Below, in pieces: positions 7,710-16,307 of a stretch of 64,000 nt of DNA; position 1 is the first letter of the stretch, and each line of letters starts with the position of its first letter. The stretch covers positions 744,001-808,000 of the forward strand of contig NZ_CP177144.1 in the NCBI RefSeq assembly GCF_050389775.1, read 5' to 3'. The notes under the pieces are model-generated. The model was not told the DNA's origin. It saw only the letters and a program-made list of their open reading frames with translations, and did no database searches. The DNA comes from Marinibacterium sp050389775 (lineage in GTDB: Bacteria; Pseudomonadota; Alphaproteobacteria; Rhodobacterales; Rhodobacteraceae). A program made the translations under genes and the position numbers.

Positions 7710-8491
7710 GCCGGCTGGACCGGCGCGCGCTGTTTGCCTCTGGTGCGGCGGCGGCGCTGCTGGCGGCGTCGGGCCTGTCGGCCGAGACCCTGCCCCGGCG
7801 GGGCGGGCGGCTGCGCATTGCGGCGGCCGATGGTCCGGGTGTTGCGGCGGTGGCGCGCGGGGCGGTGTTCGAGACGCTGACCGAGGTTGCGCCGGACGGG
7901 CTGTTGCGGGGCGAGTTGGCGACCGGGTGGCACGGCAGCGCCGATGCGCGCCACTGGCGGGTCGACCTGCGCGACGGCGCGGTATTTCACGACGGGCGAC
8001 CTCTGACGGCCGATGACGTGCTGGCGACGCTGATGTCGGCGGCCAGCCCGGTGGCCGGGATGATCGCGGCGGGCCGGGCCGAGGGCCACGGGCTGCAGCT
8101 GGAATTGGCCGCGGGCGATCCGCAATTTCCTTATCGTCTGTCCGATCCGGCCCTGGCCGTCGCGCCGGGCGGCGAGATGCCGGGATCAATGGAAGACTGG
8201 GTGGGCTCCGGGCTGTACCGGGTGGTGACGGCGCGGGACGGGCGGCAGTACCTGGGCCGGCGGGTCGATGCCCATTGGAAGGATGGCCAGGCGGGCTGGG
8301 TCGATGCGGTCGAGGTCGTGGCGATCACCGATGCAAGGGTGCGTGGCGAGGCATTGCGCGACGGATTCGTCGACGTGGCCGAGGCCGAGGACGGCCTGGC
8401 TGCCGGTGATCACGTCGGCGAGCCGCGGATCGTCTCGGCGCGCGGGCGCCTTGACGACGGGCGGATCGCCGAGCGGTGGTGGATCGCCTGA
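7706..8491 (+). CDS. Short ABC-type substrate-binding protein (SBP_5-like), Tat signal
   Basis: A 261-residue protein with a twin-arginine-like leader (LDRRALFASGAAAALLAASG), then features of dipeptide/oligopeptide-binding proteins: VFETLTEV, LATGWHGSADARHWRVDLRD and AVFHDGRPLTADDVLATL. Family 5 binding proteins are normally around 500 residues, so only the N-terminal lobe region is present and the stop is immediately followed by repeat copy B. It may be a truncated relic or a specialised short form. No permease or ATPase genes are nearby. The start overlaps pip (ATGA). Confidence 0.75.
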   Translation: MSRLDRRALFASGAAAALLAASGLSAETLPRRGGRLRIAAADGPGVAAVARGAVFETLTEVAPDGLLRGELATGWHGSADARHWRVDLRDGAVFHDGRPLTADDVLATLMSAASPVAGMIAAGRAEGHGLQLELAAGDPQFPYRLSDPALAVAPGGEMPGSMEDWVGSGLYRVVTARDGRQYLGRRVDAHWKDGQAGWVDAVEVVAITDARVRGEALRDGFVDVAEAEDGLAAGDHVGEPRIVSARGRLDDGRIAERWWIA

Positions 8492-8492
8492 T

Positions 8493-8560
8493 GGGGGCGC
8501 TGCCCCCGTCCTCGTGAACGAGGACTCCCCCGGGAATACTTGGAAAGAGAAAGAAGCAGG
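8493..8560 (+). repeat. Dispersed palindromic intergenic repeat, copy B
   Basis: Same organisation as copy A: GGGGGCGCTGCCCCC hairpin, then GTCCTCGT/ACGAGGAC-type hairpin, CTCCCCCGGGAATA and the purine tail AAAGAGAAAGAAGCAGG. It begins two bases after the stop codon of the short binding protein. The second hairpin's loop differs from copy A while the stem pairing is kept, so the structure appears conserved. Confidence 0.85.
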
Positions 8561-8613
8561 AATGCCGCGCCCTTGCCGGCCGATTGCAGGGCTGGGGACG
8601 GGGCGCCGACCTG

Positions 8614-8641
8614 CTGCTTCTTTCTCTTCTCAAATATCCGG
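8614..8641 (-). repeat. Partial inverted copy C of the dispersed repeat
   Basis: Reverse complement of the repeat's purine tail (CTGCTTCTTTCTCTTCTC followed by AAATATCC). It carries only the tail and faces copy B across about 50 bases, so B and C could pair as a larger inverted repeat. Confidence 0.6.
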
Positions 8642-8688
8642 CCGCCGCTCTCCATCCATGCGCCCCGCCGGGGCAGGGCGAATTGGGG

Positions 8689-8717
8689 TTGCGAAAACCG
8701 CCTGCCGGGCGTATATG
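8689..8717 (+). promoter_or_regulatory. Sigma-70-type promoter for rimP operon
   Basis: TTGCGA (8689-8694), a 17-base spacer and TATATG (8712-8717). Transcription would start near 8724, giving a leader of about 85 bases ahead of rimP. Confidence 0.55.
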
Positions 8718-8773
8718 CCTTTTCAACAGCGGCGCGTCGGGCATCTGGGCCTGAGGTACCATCGGGATGATCG

Positions 8774-8796
8774 ACGGGCCGTGCGCCCGTTTTTTT
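8774..8796 (+). terminator. Intrinsic terminator in the rimP leader (possible attenuator)
   Basis: Stem ACGGGC/GCCCGT (8774-8779 with 8785-8790), 5-base loop and seven T. It ends only 13 bases before the rimP ATG and lies downstream of the promoter at 8689. It either closes an upstream transcript or attenuates the rimP-nusA-infB operon. The E. coli nusA operon is known to be autoregulated by NusA. Confidence 0.75.
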
Positions 8797-8809
8797 CGTT
8801 CTGGACAGC

Positions 8810-9442
8810 ATGACCAACACACTGATCGCCAAAGCCGCCATAGACCGCCGCCTGGCCGAGATCATCTCTCCGGTGATCGAGGACCTGGGCTACGAGCTGG
8901 TGCGCATCCGGCTGATGTCCGGCAAGACGACCACCCTGCAGATCATGGCCGACAAGGCAGACGGGGGCATCGAGGTCGACGATTGCGCCGAGATTTCCAA
9001 TGCCGTGAGCGCCGTGATGGATGTCGAGGATCCGATCCTGGATGCCTACACGCTCGAAGTCTCCAGCCCGGGCATCGACCGGCCGCTCACCCGGCTCAAG
9101 GATTTCGACATGTTCGAGGGCTATGAAGCCAAGGTGGAAACCACCGAGCTGATCGACGGTCGGCGGCGCTTCAAGGGCGTGCTGGCCGGGGTCGAGGGCG
9201 ACGAGGTGCTGATCAACCTGGCCGAAGGTGGCGAAGAGGTGACCATCGGCCTGCAGTTCGACTGGCTCAGCGATGCCAAGCTGGTGCTGACCGACGAGCT
9301 GATCAAGGAAATGCTGCGCCAGCGCAAGGCGGCCGGTGTTCTGAACGAAGACGCCTTTGACGAGATAGAGACCGAAGGGTCCGACGAAACATCAACCGAG
9401 ACCGCAGACGGGACCTCAAACGAGACCGAGGAGAAGACCTGA
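8810..9442 (+). CDS. rimP: Ribosome maturation factor RimP
   Basis: Needed for maturation of the 30S subunit. Conserved features include IEDLGYELVRIRLM, DDCAEISNAVSAVMDVEDPI and the LEVSSPGIDRPLT signature. The protein is 210 residues, longer than the usual 150-200, because of a Thr/Glu-rich acidic tail from about residue 183. The ATG has only a weak SD (CTGGAC), and the T run of the leader terminator lies just upstream. First gene of the rimP-nusA-ylxR-infB operon; one base separates its stop from nusA. Confidence 0.95.
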   Translation: MTNTLIAKAAIDRRLAEIISPVIEDLGYELVRIRLMSGKTTTLQIMADKADGGIEVDDCAEISNAVSAVMDVEDPILDAYTLEVSSPGIDRPLTRLKDFDMFEGYEAKVETTELIDGRRRFKGVLAGVEGDEVLINLAEGGEEVTIGLQFDWLSDAKLVLTDELIKEMLRQRKAAGVLNEDAFDEIETEGSDETSTETADGTSNETEEKT

Positions 9443-9443
9443 G

Positions 9444-11105
9444 ATGGCCATCACATCCGCAAACCAGCTGGAGCTGTTGCAGACCGCCGAGGCGGTGGCC
9501 CGCGAGAAGATGATCGACCCCGGCCTGGTGGTCGAGGCAATGGAAGAATCCCTCGCCCGCGCCGCCAAGAGCCGTTACGGCGCCGAGATGGACATCCGGG
9601 TCTCGATCGACCGCCGGACCGGCAAGGCCACCTTTACCCGGGTCCGCACCGTGGTCGAGGATGAAGAGGTCGAGAACTACCAGGCCGAGATGACCGTCGA
9701 GCAAGCCAAGCAGTACATGGCTGATCCAGAAGTCGGCCAGCAGTACATCGAGGAAGTGCCCCCGGTCGAACTGGGCCGGATCGCCGCGCAGAGCGCCAAG
9801 CAGGTCATCCTGCAGAAGGTGCGCGAAGCCGAGCGTGACCGCCAGTACGAGGAATTCAAGGACCGCGCCGGGACCATCATCAACGGCCTGGTCAAGCGCG
9901 AGGAATACGGCAACGTCATCGTCGACGTGGGTGCCGGCGAGGCGATCCTGCGCCGCAACGAGAAGATCGGCCGCGAAAGCTATCGCCCGAGCGACCGCAT
10001 CCGGGTGTTCATCAAGGATGTCCGCCGCGAACCGCGCGGCCCGCAGATCTTCCTCAGCCGCACCGCGCCGGAATTCATGGCCGAGCTGTTCAAGATGGAA
10101 GTGCCGGAAATCTACGACGGCATCATCGAGATCAAGGCCGTGGCCCGCGACCCGGGCAGCCGGGCCAAGATCGCCGTGATTTCCTATGACAGCTCGATCG
10201 ACCCGGTCGGCGCCTGCGTCGGTATGCGCGGTAGCCGCGTGCAGGCCGTGGTGAACGAGCTTCAGGGCGAGAAGATCGACATCATCCCGTGGAACGAGGA
10301 CCAGGCGACCTTCCTGGTCAACGCGCTGCAGCCGGCCGAAGTGTCGAAAGTGGTGTTCGACGAGGAAGCCGGCAAGATCGAGGTGGTCGTGCCGGAAGAA
10401 CAGCTGAGCCTGGCCATCGGCCGGCGCGGCCAGAACGTGCGCCTGGCCAGCCAGCTGACCAATCTCGACATCGACATCATGACCGAGGCCGAGGAATCCG
10501 CCCGGCGCCAGAAGGAATTCGAGGAACGCACCCAGCTTTTCGTCGAAACCCTGGACCTGGACGAGTTCTTTGCCCAGCTGCTGGTGTCCGAAGGCTTTAC
10601 CAACCTCGAAGAGGTGGCCTATGTCGAGCTGGACGAGCTGCTGGTCATCGACGGGGTCGACGAGGACACCGCCGAGGAGCTGCAGGCCCGGGCCCGCGAC
10701 TTCCTCGAAGCCCAGGCCAAGAAGGCCCTGGAAAACGCCCGTGCGCTGGGTGTCGAGGACAGCCTGGTTGAATTCGACGGCCTGACACCCCAAATGATCG
10801 AGGCACTGGCCAAGGACGGGGTGAAAACCCTCGAAGATTTCGCGACCTGCGCGGATTGGGAACTGGCCGGCGGCTGGACCACCGAGAACGGCGAACGCGT
10901 GAAGGACGACGGCATCCTCGAGCCCTTCGACGTCAGCCTGGAAGAGGCGCAGCATCTGGTGATGACCGCGCGCATCGTCCTGGGTTGGGTCGATCCGGCC
11001 GAACTGGAAGCCGCTGACGACGACGAGACGGACCAGGAAGGGGCCGACGAGACAGACGCCGAAGAGGGCGACGACCAGCCCGCAGCTCCGGAGGCCGGGG
11101 CCTGA
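9444..11105 (+). CDS. nusA: Transcription termination/antitermination protein NusA
   Basis: Binds RNA polymerase and nascent RNA in pausing, termination and antitermination. The 553-residue protein has the N-terminal polymerase-binding domain (to about residue 125), an S1 domain (GLVKREEYGNVIVDVGAGEA), and two KH domains with DPVGACVGMRGSRVQAVVNE and LSLAIGRRGQNVRLASQL. Two helix-hairpin-helix-like C-terminal repeats and an acidic tail rich in Asp and Glu follow. Length is normal for Alphaproteobacteria. Confidence 0.97.
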   Translation: MAITSANQLELLQTAEAVAREKMIDPGLVVEAMEESLARAAKSRYGAEMDIRVSIDRRTGKATFTRVRTVVEDEEVENYQAEMTVEQAKQYMADPEVGQQYIEEVPPVELGRIAAQSAKQVILQKVREAERDRQYEEFKDRAGTIINGLVKREEYGNVIVDVGAGEAILRRNEKIGRESYRPSDRIRVFIKDVRREPRGPQIFLSRTAPEFMAELFKMEVPEIYDGIIEIKAVARDPGSRAKIAVISYDSSIDPVGACVGMRGSRVQAVVNELQGEKIDIIPWNEDQATFLVNALQPAEVSKVVFDEEAGKIEVVVPEEQLSLAIGRRGQNVRLASQLTNLDIDIMTEAEESARRQKEFEERTQLFVETLDLDEFFAQLLVSEGFTNLEEVAYVELDELLVIDGVDEDTAEELQARARDFLEAQAKKALENARALGVEDSLVEFDGLTPQMIEALAKDGVKTLEDFATCADWELAGGWTTENGERVKDDGILEPFDVSLEEAQHLVMTARIVLGWVDPAELEAADDDETDQEGADETDAEEGDDQPAAPEAGA

Positions 11106-11130
11106 TCTCAGGCCCCGTGGGGTAACGGAC

Positions 11131-11751
11131 ATGGGTCGCGGCGGCGTCTCCAAGGATCGGTCGGACGGTCCGGAACGGAAGTGCATAGCCACGGGCGAGG
11201 CGCAGCCGAAAGGCGGCCTCGTGCGTTTCGTGCTTGGTCCGGATGCCATGGTGTGGCCGGACGTGATGGAAAAGCTGCCCGGGCGTGGTGCCTGGGTTGC
11301 GGCAAACCGGGCGGCGATCGACCTGGCGGTGAAGAAGAAACTCTTTGCCCGGGCGTTCAAGGCACCGGTCCAGGTGCCGCCCGACCTGGCCGACCAGGTC
11401 GAGGCGCAACTGCTCCGCCGGCTGATCGAACTGATCAGCCTTGCGCGCAAGTCGGGCGCGGCGGTCGCCGGCTATGAAAAGGTGAAGGACTGGCTTGCCA
11501 AGGAAGAGGCCCGCGTGCTGATCCAGGCCAGCGACGGGTCCGAGCGCGGCAAGACCAAGCTGAGCACACCGCATTTTGGAACTTACGTCGGATGGCTGTC
11601 CTCGGATGAACTGGGACAGGCCTTCGGACGTCAAAGCGTGATACACGCGGCGGTCGCCTCTGGTGGACTCAGCCAACGTGTTGTAGAGGAGGCGCATCGT
11701 CTGAAAGGCATGCGCATGACGGACGGCGATACGCGCCGTCGGGAAGGATAA
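11131..11751 (+). CDS. YlxR/DUF448 RNA-binding protein with L7Ae-like C-terminus
   Basis: A 206-residue protein joining an N-terminal YlxR domain (PERKCIATGEAQPKGGLVRF, LPGRGAWVAANR) to a C-terminal part resembling YlxQ/L7Ae (LLRRLIELISLARKSGAAVAGYEKV). In Firmicutes ylxR and ylxQ are separate neighbours between nusA and infB; here they are fused, as is common in Alphaproteobacteria. YlxR-family proteins have been linked to RNase P RNA and to transcription, but the role here is inferred. Its stop overlaps an ATG at 11751. Confidence 0.88.
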   Translation: MGRGGVSKDRSDGPERKCIATGEAQPKGGLVRFVLGPDAMVWPDVMEKLPGRGAWVAANRAAIDLAVKKKLFARAFKAPVQVPPDLADQVEAQLLRRLIELISLARKSGAAVAGYEKVKDWLAKEEARVLIQASDGSERGKTKLSTPHFGTYVGWLSSDELGQAFGRQSVIHAAVASGGLSQRVVEEAHRLKGMRMTDGDTRRREG

Positions 11752-11759
11752 TGAGCTTA

Positions 11760-14267
11760 ATGAGCGATACTGACGGCAAGAAGACCTTGGGTGTACGTGG
11801 TGGCGGGTCCCGTCCGGGGAACGTGAAGCAGAGCTTCAGCCACGGGCGCACCAAGAATGTCGTGGTGGAGACCAAGCGCAAACGCGTTGTCGTCCCCAAG
11901 CCCGGACAGGGCAAGGGGGGCGCGGGCGGTTCGCCGTCCGGGGATCCGTCTCGCCGTCCTGCCGGTATCTCCGACGCGGAAATGGCGCGCCGGCTGAAGG
12001 CCGTGCAGGCCGCCAAGGCGCGTGAGGCCGACGAGGTCGCCGCCCGCGAAGCCGAGGAAAAGGCGCGCGCCGAAGAGCGCGAGCGCCGCCGGGCCGAGGC
12101 CGAACAGAAAGAGCGTGAACAGCGCGAGGCCGAGGAACGCGCCAAGGCCAAGGCCGAAGAAGAAGAGCGCAAGCGCCGCGAGGAAGCCGAGGCTGCCAAG
12201 CGCGCGGCCGCCGAAGCCGCGGCAGCGGCTGCGAAACCTGCGGAAAATCAAGCGGATGCCCGTGGTGCCGCGCCCAAGCAGGCGCCGGCAGGCGACGCCG
12301 GTCCGCGCAAGCAGGACCGCGAGCGCGAGCAGCGCCAGACCCGTGGCAAGGGCCGCGACGACAACCGGCGTTCGGGCAAGCTGACCCTGAACCAGGCGCT
12401 TTCGGGCGGCGAAGGCGGCCGCCAGCGGTCGATGGCCGCAATGAAGCGCAAGCAGGAACGCGCCCGCCAGAAGGCCATGGGCGGCCCGGTCGAACGGGAA
12501 AAGGTGGTCCGCGAGGTCCAGCTGCCCGAGGCGATCGTCGTGTCGGAACTGGCCAACCGGATGGCCGAACGTGTCGGTGAAGTGGTCAAGTCGCTCATGC
12601 AGATGGGCATGATGGTCACCCAGAACCAGACGATCGACGCCGACACCGCCGAGCTGATCATCGAGGAATTCGGCCACAAGGTGGTCCGCGTTTCCGATGC
12701 CGATGTCGAACAGGTGATCGAACAGGCCGCGGACAAGGACGAAGATCTTCAGCCGCGCCCGCCGGTCATCACCATCATGGGTCACGTCGACCACGGCAAG
12801 ACGTCGCTTCTGGATGCGATTCGCGATGCCAAGGTCGTGGCCGGCGAAGCCGGGGGAATCACCCAGCATATCGGCGCCTACCAGGTGAAGACCGACAGCG
12901 GCTCGCTGCTGACCTTCCTCGACACGCCGGGCCACGCGGCCTTTACCTCGATGCGTTCGCGCGGGGCCCAGGTGACGGACATCGTCGTTCTGGTGGTTGC
13001 GGCCGATGACGCCGTGATGCCCCAGACGATCGAGGCCATCAACCACGCCAAGGCGGCCGAAGTGCCGATGATCGTGGCGATCAACAAGTGCGACAAGCCG
13101 GCCGCCAACCCGCAGAAAGTGCGGACCGACCTGCTGCAGCACGAAGTGATCGTCGAGGCGATGTCGGGCGATGTGCAGGATGTCGAAGTGTCGGCGCTGA
13201 CCGGCAAGGGCCTGGACGAGCTGCTCGAAGCGATCGCGCTTCAGGCCGAGGTCCTGGAACTGCAGGCCAACCCGAACCGTCCCGCACAGGGCGCGGTGAT
13301 CGAGGCCAAGCTCGACGTGGGTCGCGGCCCGGTTGCCACCGTTCTGGTCCAGACCGGCACGCTGAAGCAGGGCGACATCTTTGTCGTCGGCGAACAGTAC
13401 GGCAAGGTCCGCGCCATGGAGAACGACCAGGGCAAGCGCGTCAAGGAAGCCGGTCCGTCGGTTCCCGTCGAGGTGCTGGGCCTGAACGGCACGCCCGAAG
13501 CCGGTGACGTGCTGAACGTGGTCGAAACCGAGGCCCAGGCCCGCGAGATCGCCGAGTACCGCAGCGAGAAAGCCAAGGAAAAACGCGCCGCCGCCGGTGC
13601 CGCGACGACCCTGGAACAGCTGCTGGCCAAGGCCAAGGAAGACGAGAACGTCTCCGAGCTGCCGATCCTGGTGAAAGCCGACGTGCAGGGTTCTGCCGAG
13701 GCGATCGTCCAGGCGATGGAGAAGATCGGCAACGACGAGGTCCGCGTGCGGGTCCTGCACTATGGTGTGGGCGCCATCACGGAAACGGATGTCGGCCTGG
13801 CCGAGGCCTCGGGCGCGCCGATCATGGGCTTCAACGTCCGGGCCAACGCGCCCGCCCGTAACAGCGCCAACCAGAAGGGCGTCGAGATCCGGTATTATTC
13901 GGTGATCTACGACCTGGTGGATGACGTCAAAGCGGCGGCAAGCGGCCTGCTGTCCAACGAGATCCGCGAGAACTTCATCGGCTATGCCGAGATCAAGGAA
14001 GTCTTCAAGGTTTCGAACGTCGGCAAGGTTGCAGGCTGCCTGGTCACCGAGGGCGTTGCCCGCCGGTCGGCCGGCGTGCGCCTGCTGCGCGACAACGTCG
14101 TGATCCACGAAGGCACCCTGAAGACGCTCAAGCGCTTCAAGGACGAGGTCGCCGAGGTCCAGTCGGGCCAGGAATGCGGTATGGCCTTCGAGAATTACGA
14201 CGATATCCGGCCTGCGGATGTCATCGAGATCTTTGAACGCGAAGAGGTCACGCGGACGCTCGACTAA
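11760..14267 (+). CDS. infB: Translation initiation factor IF-2
   Basis: GTPase that places initiator tRNA on the 30S subunit. Layout: basic N-terminus, a long Ala/Glu/Arg-rich charged stretch (residues about 75-180), then the G domain with GHVDHGKT (about residues 341-348), DTPGHAAF and NKCDKP, and the C-terminal domains ending in a YDDIRPADVIEIFE segment. I prefer the ATG at 11760 (MSDTDGKKTLG) because AAGGA lies 11 bases upstream and this matches the family N-terminus. The ATG at 11751, overlapping the ylxR stop, is the alternative. Confidence 0.96.
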   Translation: MSDTDGKKTLGVRGGGSRPGNVKQSFSHGRTKNVVVETKRKRVVVPKPGQGKGGAGGSPSGDPSRRPAGISDAEMARRLKAVQAAKAREADEVAAREAEEKARAEERERRRAEAEQKEREQREAEERAKAKAEEEERKRREEAEAAKRAAAEAAAAAAKPAENQADARGAAPKQAPAGDAGPRKQDREREQRQTRGKGRDDNRRSGKLTLNQALSGGEGGRQRSMAAMKRKQERARQKAMGGPVEREKVVREVQLPEAIVVSELANRMAERVGEVVKSLMQMGMMVTQNQTIDADTAELIIEEFGHKVVRVSDADVEQVIEQAADKDEDLQPRPPVITIMGHVDHGKTSLLDAIRDAKVVAGEAGGITQHIGAYQVKTDSGSLLTFLDTPGHAAFTSMRSRGAQVTDIVVLVVAADDAVMPQTIEAINHAKAAEVPMIVAINKCDKPAANPQKVRTDLLQHEVIVEAMSGDVQDVEVSALTGKGLDELLEAIALQAEVLELQANPNRPAQGAVIEAKLDVGRGPVATVLVQTGTLKQGDIFVVGEQYGKVRAMENDQGKRVKEAGPSVPVEVLGLNGTPEAGDVLNVVETEAQAREIAEYRSEKAKEKRAAAGAATTLEQLLAKAKEDENVSELPILVKADVQGSAEAIVQAMEKIGNDEVRVRVLHYGVGAITETDVGLAEASGAPIMGFNVRANAPARNSANQKGVEIRYYSVIYDLVDDVKAAASGLLSNEIRENFIGYAEIKEVFKVSNVGKVAGCLVTEGVARRSAGVRLLRDNVVIHEGTLKTLKRFKDEVAEVQSGQECGMAFENYDDIRPADVIEIFEREEVTRTLD

Positions 14268-14291
14268 GCGTGATCCTCTTGATCTGAAACG

Positions 14292-14328
14292 AAAAAGAGC
14301 GCGGGAGAAATCCCGCGCTCTTTTGTTT
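14292..14328 (+). terminator. Intrinsic terminator of the rimP-infB operon
   Basis: Long perfect stem (14 bp, 14293-14306 with 14311-14324), GAAA tetraloop, ending in TTTTGTTT. It lies 25 bases after the infB stop. Confidence 0.9.
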
Positions 14329-14367
14329 CATGATGTCAGTGCTGTCTTGCGTTGGGTACGGTGTTCG

Positions 14368-14502
14368 TCAGGCGGCCTGGCCGACCGGACGCCCGGCATA
14401 AACCGTCTGGCCGACTTTCACGGCAATCCGGCCATCCGGGTAGGTGCGGACAAAGGTCCCCTGAACGGAAACACAGGTCCCAACTGTGATCGTACGAAGC
14501 AT
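14368..14502 (-). CDS. Small protein of unknown function (44 aa)
   Basis: A 44-residue reading frame starting at an ATG with a convincing SD (AAGGGGACGAGAC before ATG). The product reads MLRTITVGTCVSVQGTFVR and then a GRIAVKVGQTVYAGRPVG-type beta-rich segment. It has no signal peptide or membrane helix. The codons look like those of neighbouring genes, and the 175 bases upstream are unusually AT-rich for this genome, as expected for a promoter region. I cannot name a family. A small SH3- or S1-like beta barrel is conceivable. Confidence 0.5.
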   Translation of the reverse strand: MLRTITVGTCVSVQGTFVRTYPDGRIAVKVGQTVYAGRPVGQAA

Positions 14503-14680
14503 GTCTCGTCCCCTTGTGTTTACAGACCCTTCATACACCGGAAATCGTTTACGAAACATTCACAAACTGCATGCCTTTTCGCAGAAATTTTGTTGTTTCG
14601 CGGATATTTTCAGCAGACAGCGTTTCGAATACGGAAGTTTCTCCGACTTCGGAACTATTGACGCAACGTATCCGAACGCG

Positions 14681-15079
14681 TCAGAGCCAGTCGCGCAGGA
14701 TTGGAATCAGCGGAATGTCGGCTGCGGGCATCGGATAATCGCGCAGCGAATCACCCCGAACCCATTTCAGAGCCTGATTCTCGCGTCCCTGGACGATGCC
14801 GTCCCACTTGCGGCAGGCATATAGGGGCATCAACAGGTGGAAATCGTCGTAGCTGTGGCTGGCAAAGGTCAGCGGCGCCAGGCACGATGCCCAGGTGTCG
14901 ATGCCCAGCTCTTCGTGCAACTCGCGGATCAGCGCCGCTTCGGGGGTTTCACCGGGCTCGACCTTGCCGCCGGGAAACTCCCAGAGCCCCGCCATGGCCT
15001 TGCCCTCGGGCCGTTGGGCGAGCAGGACCCGCCCATCGGCATCGATCAGCGCAACGGCTGAAACAAGAACGGTCTTCAC
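14681..15079 (-). CDS. mutT: (Deoxy)nucleoside triphosphate pyrophosphohydrolase (MutT)
   Basis: Nudix hydrolase of 132 residues expected to clear 8-oxo-dGTP from the nucleotide pool. The full Nudix box is visible from G38 (G-x5-E44-x7-R52-E53-L-x-E56-E57-L-G-I60), preceded by AGLWEFPGGK, the arrangement typical of MutT proper. It is the last gene of the ppiC-argJ-mutT operon and overlaps argJ by ATGA. The sequence beyond residue 110 is short but ordinary for the family. Confidence 0.93.
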   Translation of the reverse strand: MKTVLVSAVALIDADGRVLLAQRPEGKAMAGLWEFPGGKVEPGETPEAALIRELHEELGIDTWASCLAPLTFASHSYDDFHLLMPLYACRKWDGIVQGRENQALKWVRGDSLRDYPMPAADIPLIPILRDWL

Positions 15080-16302
15080 GACCGGTAATCCGCGTTGATG
15101 TCGATATAGGCGTGGGTCAGATCGCAGGTCCAGATCGTTGCCTGACCGTCGCCCAACCCAAGATCTACCGTCACGACAAGGTTCTGCCCCTTCATGTAGG
15201 CGGCGGCATCGTCCTCGCGGTAGTCCGGGTTCACCCAGCCATCGCTGGCGACAAGGATGTCACCGAACCGGATGCTGAGCCGGTCGCGATCTGCCGCGGC
15301 GCCGGACTTGCCGATCGCCATGACGATGCGCCCCCAGTTGGGATCCTCGCCGGCGATGGCCGTCTTGACCAGCGGCGAGTTGGCCATCGCAAGACCATGG
15401 GTCCGGGCATCTTGATCGTTCGCCGCGCCGGTGACACGAAATTCGACGAATTTCGTTGCACCTTCGCCGTCGCGCACAACCTGATGCGCCAGGTCCAGCA
15501 TCACGCCATGCAGGGCGTCCTCAAAGGCCTGTTCCCCGTCGACGGAGACACCAGACGCGCCGGTCGCAGCCAGAATCAGCGAATCCGAGGTCGAGGTATC
15601 GCTGTCGACGGTGATGCAGTTGAACGTCCGGTCGGTCAGCCCCGACAGCATCTGCTGCAACGCCGGCTGGGCAATGCGCGCGTCGGTGAAGATGTAGACC
15701 AGCATGGTCGCCATGTCGGGCGCGATCATGCCCGATCCCTTGGCAAAGCCCGCAATCCGCACGGTTTTTCCGCCGATCTCGACCTCTGCCGAGGCCCCTT
15801 TTGGGAAGGTGTCGGTGGTCATGATCGCGCGGGCGGCGGTCTCGGCGGCGTCCGGGGACAGCGCGCCGACAAGGTCGCCCAGCTTGGCGATGATCCGGTC
15901 GTGGGGCAATTTTTCCCCGATCACACCGGTCGACGCGGTGAATACCCGCGCCTGGGGCACACCTGTTGCAGCCGCCACGGCGGCGGTGATTTCTGCAACG
16001 GAATCAAGGCCGTTCTTGCCGGTAAAGGCATTGGCATTGCCCGAGTTCACCAGGATCGCCGCGCCGTCCGGGCTGTCACCACCCAGCTTGGCCTGGCAAT
16101 CCAGCACCGGCGCGGCGCGGGTGGCCGAACGGGTGAACACCCCGGCCACGGCGCTGCCCGGCGCCAGCGTGGCCAGCATCACGTCGGTGCGGTTCTTGTA
16201 ACGGACCCCGGCGGAGACGGCGGCGAAAGACACGCCGCCGATGACCGGAAGGTCGGGAAAGCTGGCCGGCGCCAGCGGGGACACGGGCAGGGCGCCGACC
16301 AT
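15076..16302 (-). CDS. argJ: Bifunctional ornithine acetyltransferase / N-acetylglutamate synthase
   Basis: Arginine biosynthesis: transfers acetyl from N-acetylornithine to glutamate. The 408-residue precursor is expected to cleave itself before T199 in KGSGMIAPDMATML, giving alpha and beta chains. Other family segments seen are LVNSGNANAFTG, ASTGVIGE and TVDSDTSTSD. It sits 5 bases downstream of ppiC and overlaps mutT, so the three genes are likely co-transcribed. Confidence 0.96.
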   Translation of the reverse strand: MVGALPVSPLAPASFPDLPVIGGVSFAAVSAGVRYKNRTDVMLATLAPGSAVAGVFTRSATRAAPVLDCQAKLGGDSPDGAAILVNSGNANAFTGKNGLDSVAEITAAVAAATGVPQARVFTASTGVIGEKLPHDRIIAKLGDLVGALSPDAAETAARAIMTTDTFPKGASAEVEIGGKTVRIAGFAKGSGMIAPDMATMLVYIFTDARIAQPALQQMLSGLTDRTFNCITVDSDTSTSDSLILAATGASGVSVDGEQAFEDALHGVMLDLAHQVVRDGEGATKFVEFRVTGAANDQDARTHGLAMANSPLVKTAIAGEDPNWGRIVMAIGKSGAAADRDRLSIRFGDILVASDGWVNPDYREDDAAAYMKGQNLVVTVDLGLGDGQATIWTCDLTHAYIDINADYRS

Positions 16303-16307
16303 CCGGG

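Noticed and set aside
14649..14674. GGAAC motif in the interval upstream of mutT as a further EcfG promoter
   Set aside because: The expected -10 at N16/17 reads CCGA/CGAA rather than CGTT, and the orientation leads into the 3' end of mutT on the other strand.
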